In this document: in pieces, positions 40,950-49,402 of the stretch
Position numbering within the stretch: the first letter of the stretch is position 1
Layout of the letters: every line of letters begins with the position of its first letter
Assembly: GCF_015694735.1 (NCBI RefSeq)
Contig: NZ_JADQDP010000008.1
Location: forward strand, 86,044 to 150,043
Source: Hymenobacter properus
GTDB taxonomy: Bacteria > Bacteroidota > Bacteroidia > Cytophagales > Hymenobacteraceae
Length of the DNA stretch: 64,000 nucleotides
Direction of reading: 5' to 3'
Position numbers and translations under genes: made by a program
Notes under the pieces: model-generated
Databases searched by the model: none
What the model was told of the DNA's origin: nothing
The model's input: only the letters and a program-made list of their open reading frames with translations

Positions 40950-41822
40950 CTACCGGGCGGGCCCCTTCCGGCCGGGGCGCTTCGTGGGCTCGGGCCGACT
41001 GGGCTTCGGCTGCATGGCGGGCGTGACTGCATTAGGCACCTTCGCAACTTCCGGCCCCAATGCCGCCTGCAGCCCGGGCGCGGCCAGGGCTTCGCGCAGC
41101 TGCGCCCCTTTGAAGCCCACCTCCTGCCCCCGGACGGCCACGCCGTTCAGTTCAAAGCTCACGCCCCGCAGAACACCGCCCTTGTCGTGGGTGTAGCGAA
41201 CTGCAATCAGCTCTTTTTGCAATTGCAAAGCGAGCCACTCTTCCCCTCCCCTTTCGGCCTGCGCGAGTATCAGCTGCAATGCCCGGCTCACCTGCTCCCG
41301 CGCCTCCTCCTTCGTGGGGTCCAGCGCCCGCAGGCTGCGCCGCCGCTCGGGGATGGGCTCCATGCCTAGCTCCTGACTTATCTGCCGGGTGATAGCTGGC
41401 TGGCGGTAGAAGTTGTTATCCGTCCGCAGGGCCGGTCCCCCATCAATCGGCACCCGGTTCAGGTAGATGTGAACGTGCGCGTGCTTCTTATCCCGGTGCT
41501 CATAAACCACCACCTGGTGCCGGTCAATGGGCGCGCCAATCAACTCACAATACCGCTGGGCGGCGGCTACTTTCTGCTCCTGGCTCACCACCTCCCCCGC
41601 CTTCCATGAGAGCACGGTATGCCACACCGGCTTCTGAATCTTTTTACTCTGCGCCGCCACGGCTCGCATATCCTGCGCCATCTCCCTGGGAGTCCCCGGA
41701 ATCAGATTAGCCACAACCAAAAGCGGGGCCTCCCCCGGCTCCTTGCCCCGGCCCTGACGCTGTCCTGCTCCGTAGGTTAGCGCCCCCTCAAAGTCATTGC
41801 CCGTGGTGGTCTTTGCAATCAT
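40950..41822 (-). CDS. Relaxase (MobA/VirD2-type mobilization nuclease)
   Basis: A 290-residue DNA-nicking enzyme that starts transfer at oriT. The nucleophile Tyr probably lies in FEGALTYGAG (about residue 17), and the metal-binding HUH motif is HRDKKHAHVHIYLNRV. Between them, VWHTVLSWKAGEVVSQEQ matches the second conserved motif. The C-terminal tail is basic and Pro-rich. The protein is short compared with full-size plasmid relaxases. The start overlaps the MobC stop by four bases, so both proteins are made together. The likely oriT lies just upstream of MobC. Confidence 0.93.
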   Translation of the reverse strand: MIAKTTTGNDFEGALTYGAGQRQGRGKEPGEAPLLVVANLIPGTPREMAQDMRAVAAQSKKIQKPVWHTVLSWKAGEVVSQEQKVAAAQRYCELIGAPIDRHQVVVYEHRDKKHAHVHIYLNRVPIDGGPALRTDNNFYRQPAITRQISQELGMEPIPERRRSLRALDPTKEEAREQVSRALQLILAQAERGGEEWLALQLQKELIAVRYTHDKGGVLRGVSFELNGVAVRGQEVGFKGAQLREALAAPGLQAALGPEVAKVPNAVTPAMQPKPSRPEPTKRPGRKGPAR

Positions 41823-42142
41823 ACCAAGTACCCCCTGATGATGGCTAGTGCCTGTACTAACTGAGCCTCGTGGGAGCTGAATGACTTACCAGCCTGCGCG
41901 AGGCGCGCAATCTGATTAAGGTTAGTACCGATACCTACCAGCTGTCTACGCAACTCCGGCGGGATACTTTCTTTGACCTCCACCCCCCGGCCTACATCAC
42001 GCAAATAAGCCGATACTTTCTTGTAGCCGGCGGCGGCAGCTTTTGTCTGCAAGTCCTTTTTCTCATCCGGGCTCACCCGCACATCAATGCGCAAAGTACG
42101 GGCTGCTTCAACGGCATTCTCAGCTTGCTTCTCTAGTTCCAT
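41819..42142 (-). CDS. mobC: MobC-like relaxosome accessory protein
   Basis: A 107-residue DNA-binding protein. The ribbon-helix-helix start RIDVRVSPDEKKDLQTKAAA and the C-terminal conserved segment GIGTNLNQIARLAQAGKSF are typical of MobC. It binds oriT and helps the relaxase open the DNA. Its 3' end overlaps the relaxase start (ATGA), and its 5' side faces the oriT-like hairpin. Confidence 0.92.
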   Translation of the reverse strand: MELEKQAENAVEAARTLRIDVRVSPDEKKDLQTKAAAAGYKKVSAYLRDVGRGVEVKESIPPELRRQLVGIGTNLNQIARLAQAGKSFSSHEAQLVQALAIIRGYLV

Positions 42143-42224
42143 GATGATTCTGGGGACGTTAGCTTACCCAACTTTACTAAAACTACTTTAGAATTTCGAA
42201 TTGCTAAACACTATACGCTAAACT

Positions 42225-42311
42225 AGCAAGCCAAGCCATGTGAGCCTGCGAACTTGGCGGTGTCATTGACTCGGGCAAACGAAGTTTGTCCGGACAATGA
42301 CATGGCTTGCT
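42225..42311. other. Candidate oriT: nested inverted repeats
   Basis: Between mobC and parA lies a set of nested inverted repeats. The inner hairpin has TGTCATTG (42261-42268) pairing with CAATGACA (42295-42302), and inside it CGGGCAAAC / GTTTGTCCG with a GAA loop (42272-42292, one G-U pair). Outside, AAGCCATGT (42233-42241) pairs with ACATGGCTT (42300-42308), and AGCAAGCCA (42225-42233) with TGGCTTGCT (42303-42311). Such nested repeats next to mobC are the usual form of an origin of transfer. The nick site is not identified. Confidence 0.65.
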
Positions 42312-42385
42312 GGTCGATGAACGAGCTAGTGGAACGGGGGCGTTGAACGGTGTTAGGACTAAGGTTATGATTAGTGTGTTTTGCC

Positions 42386-42750
42386 ACAATGCAACTTTAA
42401 TACTTTGCAACTTTACACCCGCTAAATTCACCAATTTTGTCTGGAGCAATTCGCATCAGCAATGGAGCATTGCTGCCCCATTACACCATTGCACCTTTGC
42501 CACTATACAACTTTAGTGAGGATTGGATTTAGCGCGTCCGGGCATTTGATTATTTGCACCAATGCACCGAAACAACTTTGCAACTTTACCACAGAGCACA
42601 TTCACAAAATTTGCCATAAAGTTGCTTTGCAACAATACAACGTATTACCTTCGCCACACTACAACTAAACAACACTGCAACAGAGAAACCTTGTTATCTT
42701 GCCACTTTGCAACTGGGCAACTTTTATCTTTTGCAACAAAGCAACTTTAG
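42386..42750. repeat. Iteron-like octamer GCAACTTT in an AT-rich region
   Basis: The exact octamer GCAACTTT occurs at 42391, 42407, 42580, 42717 and 42741, and in inverted form at 42618-42625, with near copies ACAACTTT at 42507 and 42572. All lie in about 360 bp of non-coding, A+T-rich DNA directly upstream of parA. The layout resembles plasmid iterons or a partition (parS/parC) site. No Rep gene is visible in the window. Confidence 0.6.
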
Positions 42751-42838
42751 TGTCTTGCACTATTGCACCTAAGTGACTTTACAACAATGCCACTTTGCAA
42801 CTAACAATCCAACGTCTTTAAACCTTCTGGCCCTTCGC

Positions 42839-43624
42839 ATGAATCAACCCCACGTACTCGCATTTGCCACCCAGAAGGGGGGCGCTGGTAAGTCGACCAT
42901 CGGCACGCACATGGCCTCGGCGCTGTGCTACTACTATGGCTATAAGGTGGCCATGGTGGACTGCGACTACCCGCAGAACTCCCTGCACGCCTATCGCCTC
43001 GAAGAGCAGAACCGGCTGCAGTCGGAAGCGCCGTTTCAGGCCCGCTTGCTGAAGCAGGGCATTCCACCGTACCCGGTCATCATTTCCAGCGTGGAAAAGG
43101 CCGTGAGCTCCATCGAAGGGTTGTTTGAGCAGGACTACGATTTCATTTTGGTGGATACGCCCGGTACGGTGAACGTAGTGGGGCTCCCGGAGCTGCTTCG
43201 GCTGGTGGACTACATCTTCCTGCCGATTGAGCCGGACAAGGGCTCAATCGCCTCTACTATGTCCTACATGGGCATCCTGGGCCAGTTTGTGCAGGCCCGC
43301 GACGAAGACTCCAACCTGCTGGGCTTCTACGCCTTCTGGAACAAGTTTGTAAAGTCCGAGAAGAAAGGGATTTACGACAAGACGGAGGAGCTGTTTCAGG
43401 AGAAGAGCCTGCCCTTGCTCAAGAGCCGGGTGGAGCTGCTGATGACCTACAAGGAAAACCGCTCCACGATGTTTCCGCTGCCGGAGCGCGACCTCAACCG
43501 CCTCGGCCTGGGTCAGCTCATCCTGGAAATCCTGACCCTCGTGGTAGGGGAGGGGGCGGTCACGCCCTCGGGTAAAACCATTGCGTTCACGGCCCCGGCC
43601 GTCGAGTCAGCCCCCGGCGCGTAG
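42839..43624 (+). CDS. ParA-family partition/conjugation ATPase
   Basis: A 261-residue P-loop ATPase. The ATG at 42839 (NQPHVLAFATQKGGAGKST) starts the protein; an upstream extension into the repeat region is rejected. The deviant Walker A is KGGAGKST, Walker A' the MVDCDYPQNS region, and Walker B ILVDTPGTVN. The protein is close to the TraA/ParA type found at the start of Bacteroidota conjugation regions. No ParB-like gene follows; the next gene is a DUF3408-like protein, which may serve as the DNA-binding partner at the repeat array. Confidence 0.92.
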   Translation: MNQPHVLAFATQKGGAGKSTIGTHMASALCYYYGYKVAMVDCDYPQNSLHAYRLEEQNRLQSEAPFQARLLKQGIPPYPVIISSVEKAVSSIEGLFEQDYDFILVDTPGTVNVVGLPELLRLVDYIFLPIEPDKGSIASTMSYMGILGQFVQARDEDSNLLGFYAFWNKFVKSEKKGIYDKTEELFQEKSLPLLKSRVELLMTYKENRSTMFPLPERDLNRLGLGQLILEILTLVVGEGAVTPSGKTIAFTAPAVESAPGA

Positions 43625-43685
43625 CCTTACGGTTCATCCGCCGCTGCTTTTCCTTTAAAATTTCAAGCTTGCATCCTCCTTCGTC

Positions 43686-44390
43686 ATGGCCAAAGCCTCC
43701 ACCAAAAAACCTAAACTCACCCCGGAAGAACAAATGGCTGAGCTGGCCCGCCTGACGGGCTCCGTCGCGGCCATCAGCCACATGGGGACCAGCCAGCCTT
43801 TCGTACTGCCCACCCCGGCCCCGGAGGCTACGCCCACTCCGGCGGCTACGGCTCCGGAGTCAGCCCCAGTGTCCGTCGAAGCCGCGCCTCCGGTACCAGC
43901 CTCAAAACCGGAACCGTCGGTGCCGGTCGCACCCGTGGCCGCCTCGGAGCCCGCGCCTCAGCTGGCGGCGGCTCCCGAGCCAGCCGGCAGTGCAGCCCCA
44001 GTAGAACCAAAGGGAGAAAAACCATCGCCCGTGGTAGCACCGGCACCACCGGCCGCTCCGGCTGCCGAGTTGCCCGTTGCAGATGACCTAGAGGAAGAAG
44101 AAGAGGTAGAAGTCGAAGCTGCGCCGACGCCAGCGGCCACGGGGGACGGCAAGGACAAGCTGGACCTGACTTCCCTCTTTGCAGATTCGGCGGAGAAGAA
44201 GACTTTTCAGATTCGCATCACGGCCAGCCACCAGCAGTTTTTCCAGCAGATGGGCCTGCTGCTGGGCGGAGGAGCTTCCTCGACTGATGTGATTCACAAC
44301 ATCCTCGCCCAGTTCAAGGCGGCGAACGAGGCCCAGATTCAGAAAGCGTTTCAGCGGCAGCTGCGCCAGATGATGTCGCCCAAAAAGTAA
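43686..44390 (+). CDS. DUF3408-like protein with long Pro/Ala linker
   Basis: A 234-residue protein. Residues ~40-155 are a low-complexity Pro/Ala/Glu linker, ending with an acidic patch (EEEEEVEVE). The C-terminal ~65 residues (FQIRITASHQQFFQQMGLLL, then DVIHNILAQFKAANE) form a compact strand-helix-helix unit like that of DUF3408 proteins from Bacteroidota conjugative elements, and resemble ribbon-helix-helix DNA-binding folds. It follows parA by 62 bp, so a ParB-like role at the upstream repeats is a reasonable guess. Confidence 0.72.
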   Translation: MAKASTKKPKLTPEEQMAELARLTGSVAAISHMGTSQPFVLPTPAPEATPTPAATAPESAPVSVEAAPPVPASKPEPSVPVAPVAASEPAPQLAAAPEPAGSAAPVEPKGEKPSPVVAPAPPAAPAAELPVADDLEEEEEVEVEAAPTPAATGDGKDKLDLTSLFADSAEKKTFQIRITASHQQFFQQMGLLLGGGASSTDVIHNILAQFKAANEAQIQKAFQRQLRQMMSPKK

Positions 44391-44417
44391 ACGTATCCGT
44401 TAGGGGCTATTTCGCCG

Positions 44418-44441
44418 GCCCGGCTCGATTGGAAGCCGGGC
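44418..44441 (+). terminator. Hairpin after the parA operon
   Basis: GCCCGGC and GCCGGGC form a perfect seven-base stem with a ten-base loop, followed by GGTTCTTCT. It is a plausible end of the parA-DUF3408 transcript. Confidence 0.55.
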
Positions 44442-44563
44442 GGTTCTTCTATCCCTATTTCAAATTCCCCCTCCGCTGCCGGCCCACCTGGGCAGGGTAG
44501 GGGAGGGGCCCTATTCTCTACCAGCAATGCGTACCAGCAGTACTATCATTCTCAGCCAACAAG

Positions 44564-46429
44564 GTGCGTCGAGGCGACGTGGCGGGCGGTAAGCGTTTGA
44601 CCGTGCTGGCCCTGCTGTGGGCCGGTACGGTAGCCCGCGCAACCTGTTTGCCGGCCGAAAACAGCCTGGCCTCGCCCGGGGACAGCGCCACCGTTGACTC
44701 GCTGCGCGAAGTGGCCCGGCGGCAATTGCCGGACTCGGTCCGGTTTCAAACGCTGCGCGCCCTGAGCGACGCTCTGTTTGCCCAGGATGAGCGGGAGGCC
44801 CGCCGGGTAGGGGAGCAGGCCGTGCAGCTGGCCCGCCACCGTCGGGACTGGCCGGGCGTGGCCGATGGCTTGTACCAGCTGGTGGTGAACTGTGAACGGG
44901 CCGCCGACTACGTGGCGGCCATGCAGTACAGCCAGGAAGGTGCCGGCGTGGCCAGGGTGCACCGGCTACCCGACGAGTGGCGCTTCACCCAGTGCATGGG
45001 GCTGGTAGCGGTCGATACCAAAGATGTGAAAGGAGGCCTGAAGTATATGCGGCAGGCCTACCAGCAGCAAGGAGCCGTGGGCAACGTTCCACCCCGCGAG
45101 CGGGGCGGCCTGCTGCTCAACCTGGCCAACACCTTTCTGGTGATGCAGCGCTACGACTCGGTGCTGCACTACGCGACCCGGGCGCTGCCCTACATGCAGC
45201 GCGCCAGGGATGCCCGGGGCCTGGGCTACGTGTACCAGTTCCGGGGCGAGGTGTACGCCATGATTCAGCCCCAGACCAGGGTCACGCTGGATTCAGCGGC
45301 CACGAACATGAACCGGGCCCTGCGCATCATGCAGCGTCACGGGTTTCGGCCCCAGATAGCCAGCTCGGCGCTGGCGCTGGCCCGCGTGTACCGGTTGCAG
45401 GGGCAGCCGGCCGTCTCGCAACGCATGGCGGAGCTGGCCCTCACCCTGGCCCGCGAGTTGAAGATGACCGACTACGAGGCCGACGCCCTGGCCAACCTGG
45501 CCTGGGCGCACGCCGACCAGGGCCGGATGCGCCGCTCCTTCGACCTCGACAACCGGGCGCAGGACCTGCGCGACTCCCTCTTCAACGGCGACAAGGCGCA
45601 GGCCCTGGCCCAGCTGCAGGTGCGCTACGATGTGAAGCTGCTGACGGAACAGAAGCGGGCCGCCGAGTTTGAGCAGCGCAGCCAGCGGGCGCAGTTGCAC
45701 TCGCTGTGGCTGCTGCTGGGCGGGCTCACGACAACCATCGGGGTGGGTAGCTGGCTGTACTGGCGGCTGCGGCGGCAGAAAGCCCTGCTGGCTGTGGCTA
45801 ACCAGGCCAACTGCCGGTCCGTGGCCGAAAAGGAGGTGCTACTGCAGGAAATCCACCACCGCGTGAAGAACAACCTGCAGCTGGTGAGCGGCCTGCTGGG
45901 CTGGCAGGCGACCACCTTGCCCGAACCCGCGTTGGTAGCCGCGCTGGACGCTAGCCGGGTAAGAATTCAGAGCATGGCTTTAGTCCATGAATTCTTATAT
46001 CAAGCCGATAATCTAGCCGAAGTACGCATGGACCAGTACCTGCGCGAACTACTTGATTCTCTGAAAACGGCGCTTACTACGCCCGAGCAAACCATCCAGC
46101 TGAGTACGGACCTGGCCCCGGTAATCATGAGCCCCAAAGAGGCCAGCACGCTGGGCCTGGTGGTGAACGAATTGGTGACCAATGCGTACAAGCACGCTTT
46201 TCGGGGCCTTCCCGAGGGCCACCTGCACGTTTCCTTCGCCAGTCGTCCCGGCGGCTTTCAGCTCACCGTCGCCGATGATGGGGGCGGAATGCCGGCCGGC
46301 GACGCCCCGGTAAAAGCCCACTCCCTGGGTATGCAGCTGGTCCGCACGCTCACCAAACAGCTGAAAGCGAAGCTGGTGGTGACCCGTTCCTTTCCCACGG
46401 GCACGCATCTGGAGGTTACTCGTGAATGA
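44564..46429 (+). CDS. Sensor histidine kinase with TPR region (HisKA_2 type)
   Basis: A 621-residue membrane kinase starting at a GTG. A signal or anchor segment (LTVLALLWAGTVARA) precedes an extracytoplasmic block of tetratricopeptide-like helices to about residue 370. A transmembrane helix (LWLLLGGLTTTIGVGSWLYW, ~380-402) follows, and then the HisKA_2 phosphoacceptor EIHHRVKNNLQLVSGLLGWQ with His near 429. The HATPase domain shows LVVNELVTNAYKHAF and VADDGGGMP. This arrangement is typical of Bacteroidota kinases that pair with LytTR response regulators, and such a regulator starts immediately after. The signal is unknown. Confidence 0.92.
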   Translation: MRRGDVAGGKRLTVLALLWAGTVARATCLPAENSLASPGDSATVDSLREVARRQLPDSVRFQTLRALSDALFAQDEREARRVGEQAVQLARHRRDWPGVADGLYQLVVNCERAADYVAAMQYSQEGAGVARVHRLPDEWRFTQCMGLVAVDTKDVKGGLKYMRQAYQQQGAVGNVPPRERGGLLLNLANTFLVMQRYDSVLHYATRALPYMQRARDARGLGYVYQFRGEVYAMIQPQTRVTLDSAATNMNRALRIMQRHGFRPQIASSALALARVYRLQGQPAVSQRMAELALTLARELKMTDYEADALANLAWAHADQGRMRRSFDLDNRAQDLRDSLFNGDKAQALAQLQVRYDVKLLTEQKRAAEFEQRSQRAQLHSLWLLLGGLTTTIGVGSWLYWRLRRQKALLAVANQANCRSVAEKEVLLQEIHHRVKNNLQLVSGLLGWQATTLPEPALVAALDASRVRIQSMALVHEFLYQADNLAEVRMDQYLRELLDSLKTALTTPEQTIQLSTDLAPVIMSPKEASTLGLVVNELVTNAYKHAFRGLPEGHLHVSFASRPGGFQLTVADDGGGMPAGDAPVKAHSLGMQLVRTLTKQLKAKLVVTRSFPTGTHLEVTRE

Positions 46430-46461
46430 CGAGGCTCCCGGTGTGGCCCTTATCCCACCCT

Positions 46462-47226
46462 ATGTCTACCATTCTCATAGTTGAAGATGAATTGCTTATT
46501 GCCGCTGAGATAGAACGCACGCTGGTTCGACTGGGACACACCCCGCTCGAACCCGTCGACAACAGCGATGAGGCCCTGCGCGTGCTGGCCACGCAGCCCG
46601 TGGAGTTGGTGCTGATGGACATCAACATTGCCGGCGACTGCGACGGCATCGCCGCGGCCCTGCTTATTCGCCGGCAGTTTGCCATACCCGTGGTGTTTCT
46701 CACGGCCCGCTCCGACGCGGACACCCTCAACCGGGCCAAGCTGGCCCAGCCCTACGGCTACTTGGTCAAGCCCTTCACGGATGATTCCCTGCGCGTGCAG
46801 GTAGAGCTGGCCCTCTACAACGCCTACCAGGCCGGTCCCACCGGCCCCATGTCCGACACCGCCAATGCTGGCGGCACGGAAGTGCTGGGAACGGCCGAGC
46901 GCTGCCCCAAGTTCAAGGACTACCTGTTCGTGCGCAAGGGCTCGGGCCATGTGAAGGTGCTGCTCGCCGACATTCTCTACTTCGAGGCCCTGCAGAACTA
47001 CGTGCGCATGCACACGGTGCGGGAGAACTTCGTGTTCGACTCCACGATGAAGGAACTGGAGCAGAAGCTGCCCGAACAGTTTTTCAAAACCCACCGCTCC
47101 CACATCGTAAACCTGGACCATGTGCAGGCTTACGAGGAAAGCAGTGTGCTGCTAGGCAAGGATTACATCCCAGTCAGCCGCTCGTGCAAGGACGAGCTGA
47201 AAAACCGTATTCATCTGGTGGGGTAG
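46462..47226 (+). CDS. LytTR-family response regulator
   Basis: A 254-residue two-domain regulator. The receiver starts STILIVEDELLIAAEIERTL, with the phosphoacceptor Asp in VLMDINIAG and the switch Lys in YLVKPFTDD. A linker leads to the LytTR DNA-binding domain: ILYFEALQNYVRMHT and FKTHRSHIVNLDHVQ. I prefer the ATG at 46462 over 46426, which would overlap the kinase stop (ATGA) but adds an unlikely N-terminus. It is the cognate partner of the kinase at 44564. Confidence 0.92.
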   Translation: MSTILIVEDELLIAAEIERTLVRLGHTPLEPVDNSDEALRVLATQPVELVLMDINIAGDCDGIAAALLIRRQFAIPVVFLTARSDADTLNRAKLAQPYGYLVKPFTDDSLRVQVELALYNAYQAGPTGPMSDTANAGGTEVLGTAERCPKFKDYLFVRKGSGHVKVLLADILYFEALQNYVRMHTVRENFVFDSTMKELEQKLPEQFFKTHRSHIVNLDHVQAYEESSVLLGKDYIPVSRSCKDELKNRIHLVG

Positions 47227-47370
47227 GATGGAAGCATGCCGTTTTGCCGGAAAGCATTGCTACCTAGCCGGCTCGCTACCTGGCACCGGATGGATGGGTT
47301 ATGCTGAAATGCGAATTTTCAACTTCGGCGGGCAGACGTTCGTTTAACCGGGCAGCACTTGGCTTGTCCT

Positions 47371-48423
47371 ATGGTCCTTTTACCACGCATTACCTGGTTT
47401 CGCATCGCGGCGGCGTGGGGGCTGTTTACGCTCTTTATGCTGGTGCTGGCGTATGCGCAGGCCCTCACGGGGGCGACGCCCCTGGTCTGGCGCACACTCC
47501 TGCTGGCCCCCCTTATTTATGGCCTCATTGGCACGCTGCTCACGCCGCTGGTTTTTGGGCTGGCTGCGCGCTTCGACTTAACGGCGGGCCGTTCCCGCTG
47601 GCTGCCCTACCTGCTGGTGCACGCGGTGGCCAGCGTGGCCATTACCGTTGCTTACCGGGGGCTGTTTCTGGGGATGCTTTACCTGGTGGGCATTTCTGCG
47701 ACCCCCGTTTCGTGGGAGGCAGTATTGTCGACGGTAAACTTCTGGGTTCCCATCTACTGGATGGTGCTGTTCGTGGCCTACGCCCTCGATTACCACGACA
47801 AGTGGCAGCGGCGCAACCTGGAAGCCGCTCACTTACAAGTGCAGCTGGTGCAGGCCCAATTGCAGGCGCTGAAGCAGCAGCTCAACCCGCACTTTCTCTT
47901 TAACACCCTCAACGCCATTGCCACGCTCATTGGCGACGAGCCCCGAAAAGCACAAAGCGTGACGGCCAAGCTCGGTGAATTCCTGCGCATGGTGCTCGAC
48001 CACGCCGATGCGCAGCAGGTGCCGCTGAATCAGGAAATGCATTTTTTGCAGCTCTACCTGGAAATGGAGCAGGTGCGGTTTTCTGACCGGCTGGCCGTGA
48101 CTTTCGCGGTGGCCCCGGCGGCGCTGCCCGCCGTGGTGCCGCACCTGCTGCTCCAGCCGCTGGTGGAAAATGCCGTCCGGCACGGCCTGAGCGCGGCGGG
48201 GATGGGCACCATCCACATTCAGGCCGACCGGCAGGGCGAGTACCTGGTGCTGGAAGTGCGGGATTCCGGCCCCGGCCCCAAGCCGGAGGGCCCGCGCGGC
48301 GTGGGCCTGGCTAACACCGAGCAGCGCCTGCGGGCGCTCTACGGGGAGCGGTACGTGCTGACCCTGGGTCCGGCCCCCGGCCAGGGCACGGTGGTCCACA
48401 TTGAACTCCCTTTTCTACTCTAA
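47371..48423 (+). CDS. LytS-like sensor histidine kinase
   Basis: A 350-residue membrane kinase with four N-terminal helices and almost no extracytoplasmic domain. The phosphoacceptor region reads LKQQLNPHFLFNTLNAIATL (His near residue 173), followed by a HATPase with LLQPLVENAVRHGL and VRDSGPGPKPEG. It belongs to the LytS/YehU group, which pairs with LytTR regulators. The ATG at 47371 is used rather than an upstream TTG. The regulator starts 15 bp downstream. Confidence 0.93.
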   Translation: MVLLPRITWFRIAAAWGLFTLFMLVLAYAQALTGATPLVWRTLLLAPLIYGLIGTLLTPLVFGLAARFDLTAGRSRWLPYLLVHAVASVAITVAYRGLFLGMLYLVGISATPVSWEAVLSTVNFWVPIYWMVLFVAYALDYHDKWQRRNLEAAHLQVQLVQAQLQALKQQLNPHFLFNTLNAIATLIGDEPRKAQSVTAKLGEFLRMVLDHADAQQVPLNQEMHFLQLYLEMEQVRFSDRLAVTFAVAPAALPAVVPHLLLQPLVENAVRHGLSAAGMGTIHIQADRQGEYLVLEVRDSGPGPKPEGPRGVGLANTEQRLRALYGERYVLTLGPAPGQGTVVHIELPFLL

Positions 48424-48438
48424 CCACTGCTGCAGACC

Positions 48439-49224
48439 ATGGACCCCATCCGCACCGTGATTGTCGACGATGAGCCCCTGGCGCGCCGACGCATTCGGCA
48501 GCTGCTGGCCGACGCGTCCGGCTTCGTGGTGGCCGGCGAATGCACCAACGGGGCCGAGGCCGTGGCAGCGCTGTCCGGGGATGCCGCCGTTGACCTGGTG
48601 TTTCTGGATGTGCAGATGCCGGATTTTAGCGGCCTTCAGGTCTTGCAGCAGCTGTCCGCCTTCGCCCTGCCGCTGGTGGTTTTCGTCACTGCCTACGACC
48701 GCTACACACTGCAGGCCTTTGAGGCGCACGCCGTCGACTACCTCCTCAAGCCGCTGGACCCGGAGCGGTTCAGCCGCTGCCTGGCGCACCTGCGGCACCG
48801 CATCCATCAGCAGCGGGCCGGCACGGTGCCGCCGCCGTGGGAGACCCTGCTGCGCACGCTGCCGCTGGCCCCGCCGGCCACGACGTTTCCGACGCAGTTG
48901 CTTATCAAGCAGCCGGGCCGCTTGTACTTCGTGCCCGTGGCCCAGGTGCAGTACCTGGAGGCAACCGGCAACTACGTCACCGTCCACGCGCAGGGCGAAC
49001 CACATCAGCTGCGCTCCACCTTAAGCCAGCTGGAGCGGCAGCTGGACGCGACCTTCTTTCTACGCATCCACCGCTCCCTGATTGTCAACACCCAGTACAT
49101 TAAAGAACTGCGCCCCTGGACGCACGGCGAATACTTGCTCACCCTGCACGACGGTACGCACCTAACCTCCGCGCGCAGCTGCAACGAAAACATTCAGCAG
49201 TTTCTGAAGCAATTCGCTTCGTAG
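48439..49224 (+). CDS. LytTR-family response regulator (second)
   Basis: A 261-residue regulator. The receiver shows VIVDDEPLARRRIRQLL, the phosphoacceptor in VFLDVQMPDFSGLQVL and the switch Lys in DYLLKPLDPERF. The LytTR domain shows YLEATGNYVTVHAQ and FLRIHRSLIVNTQYIKELR. It is the partner of the LytS-like kinase 15 bp upstream. Two complete, different kinase/LytTR pairs thus lie side by side as cargo of the element. Confidence 0.94.
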   Translation: MDPIRTVIVDDEPLARRRIRQLLADASGFVVAGECTNGAEAVAALSGDAAVDLVFLDVQMPDFSGLQVLQQLSAFALPLVVFVTAYDRYTLQAFEAHAVDYLLKPLDPERFSRCLAHLRHRIHQQRAGTVPPPWETLLRTLPLAPPATTFPTQLLIKQPGRLYFVPVAQVQYLEATGNYVTVHAQGEPHQLRSTLSQLERQLDATFFLRIHRSLIVNTQYIKELRPWTHGEYLLTLHDGTHLTSARSCNENIQQFLKQFAS

Positions 49225-49343
49225 GCTCGGGAGCCTGGTGCATCGCAGGCGCTAAAACGGGCAATCCGCCCCAATTCAAGGCCATTTCATCCCAGCCCAG
49301 CTTATGCGATGGTGAAATATTCGTACGCCGGAGCAGAACATTG

Positions 49344-49394
49344 CGTAGTACAGACATCAGGGCTTGACGAAGCAATCCCTATGTCTGCACTACG
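49344..49394. other. Long near-perfect inverted repeat upstream of the sigma gene
   Basis: CGTAGTACAGACAT and ATGTCTGCACTACG form 14-base arms with one mismatch. Inside, AGGG/CCCT and GCTT/AAGC extend the stem around a GACG loop. The ATG of the sigma factor is 8 bases to the right. It could act as a terminator for the LytTR gene, an operator or an extragenic repeat. It is not a simple T-run terminator. Confidence 0.5.
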
Positions 49395-49402
49395 ACCTTT
49401 AT

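Noticed and set aside
42261..42302. The long hairpin near mobC as a terminator
   Set aside because: No T-run on either strand, it lies upstream of the starts of both flanking operons, and the nested repeats fit oriT better.
42773..42838. Upstream extension of the parA open frame
   Set aside because: The extra 22 residues are encoded by the repeat-containing AT-rich DNA, and the family starts at the Met before the KGGAGKST motif.
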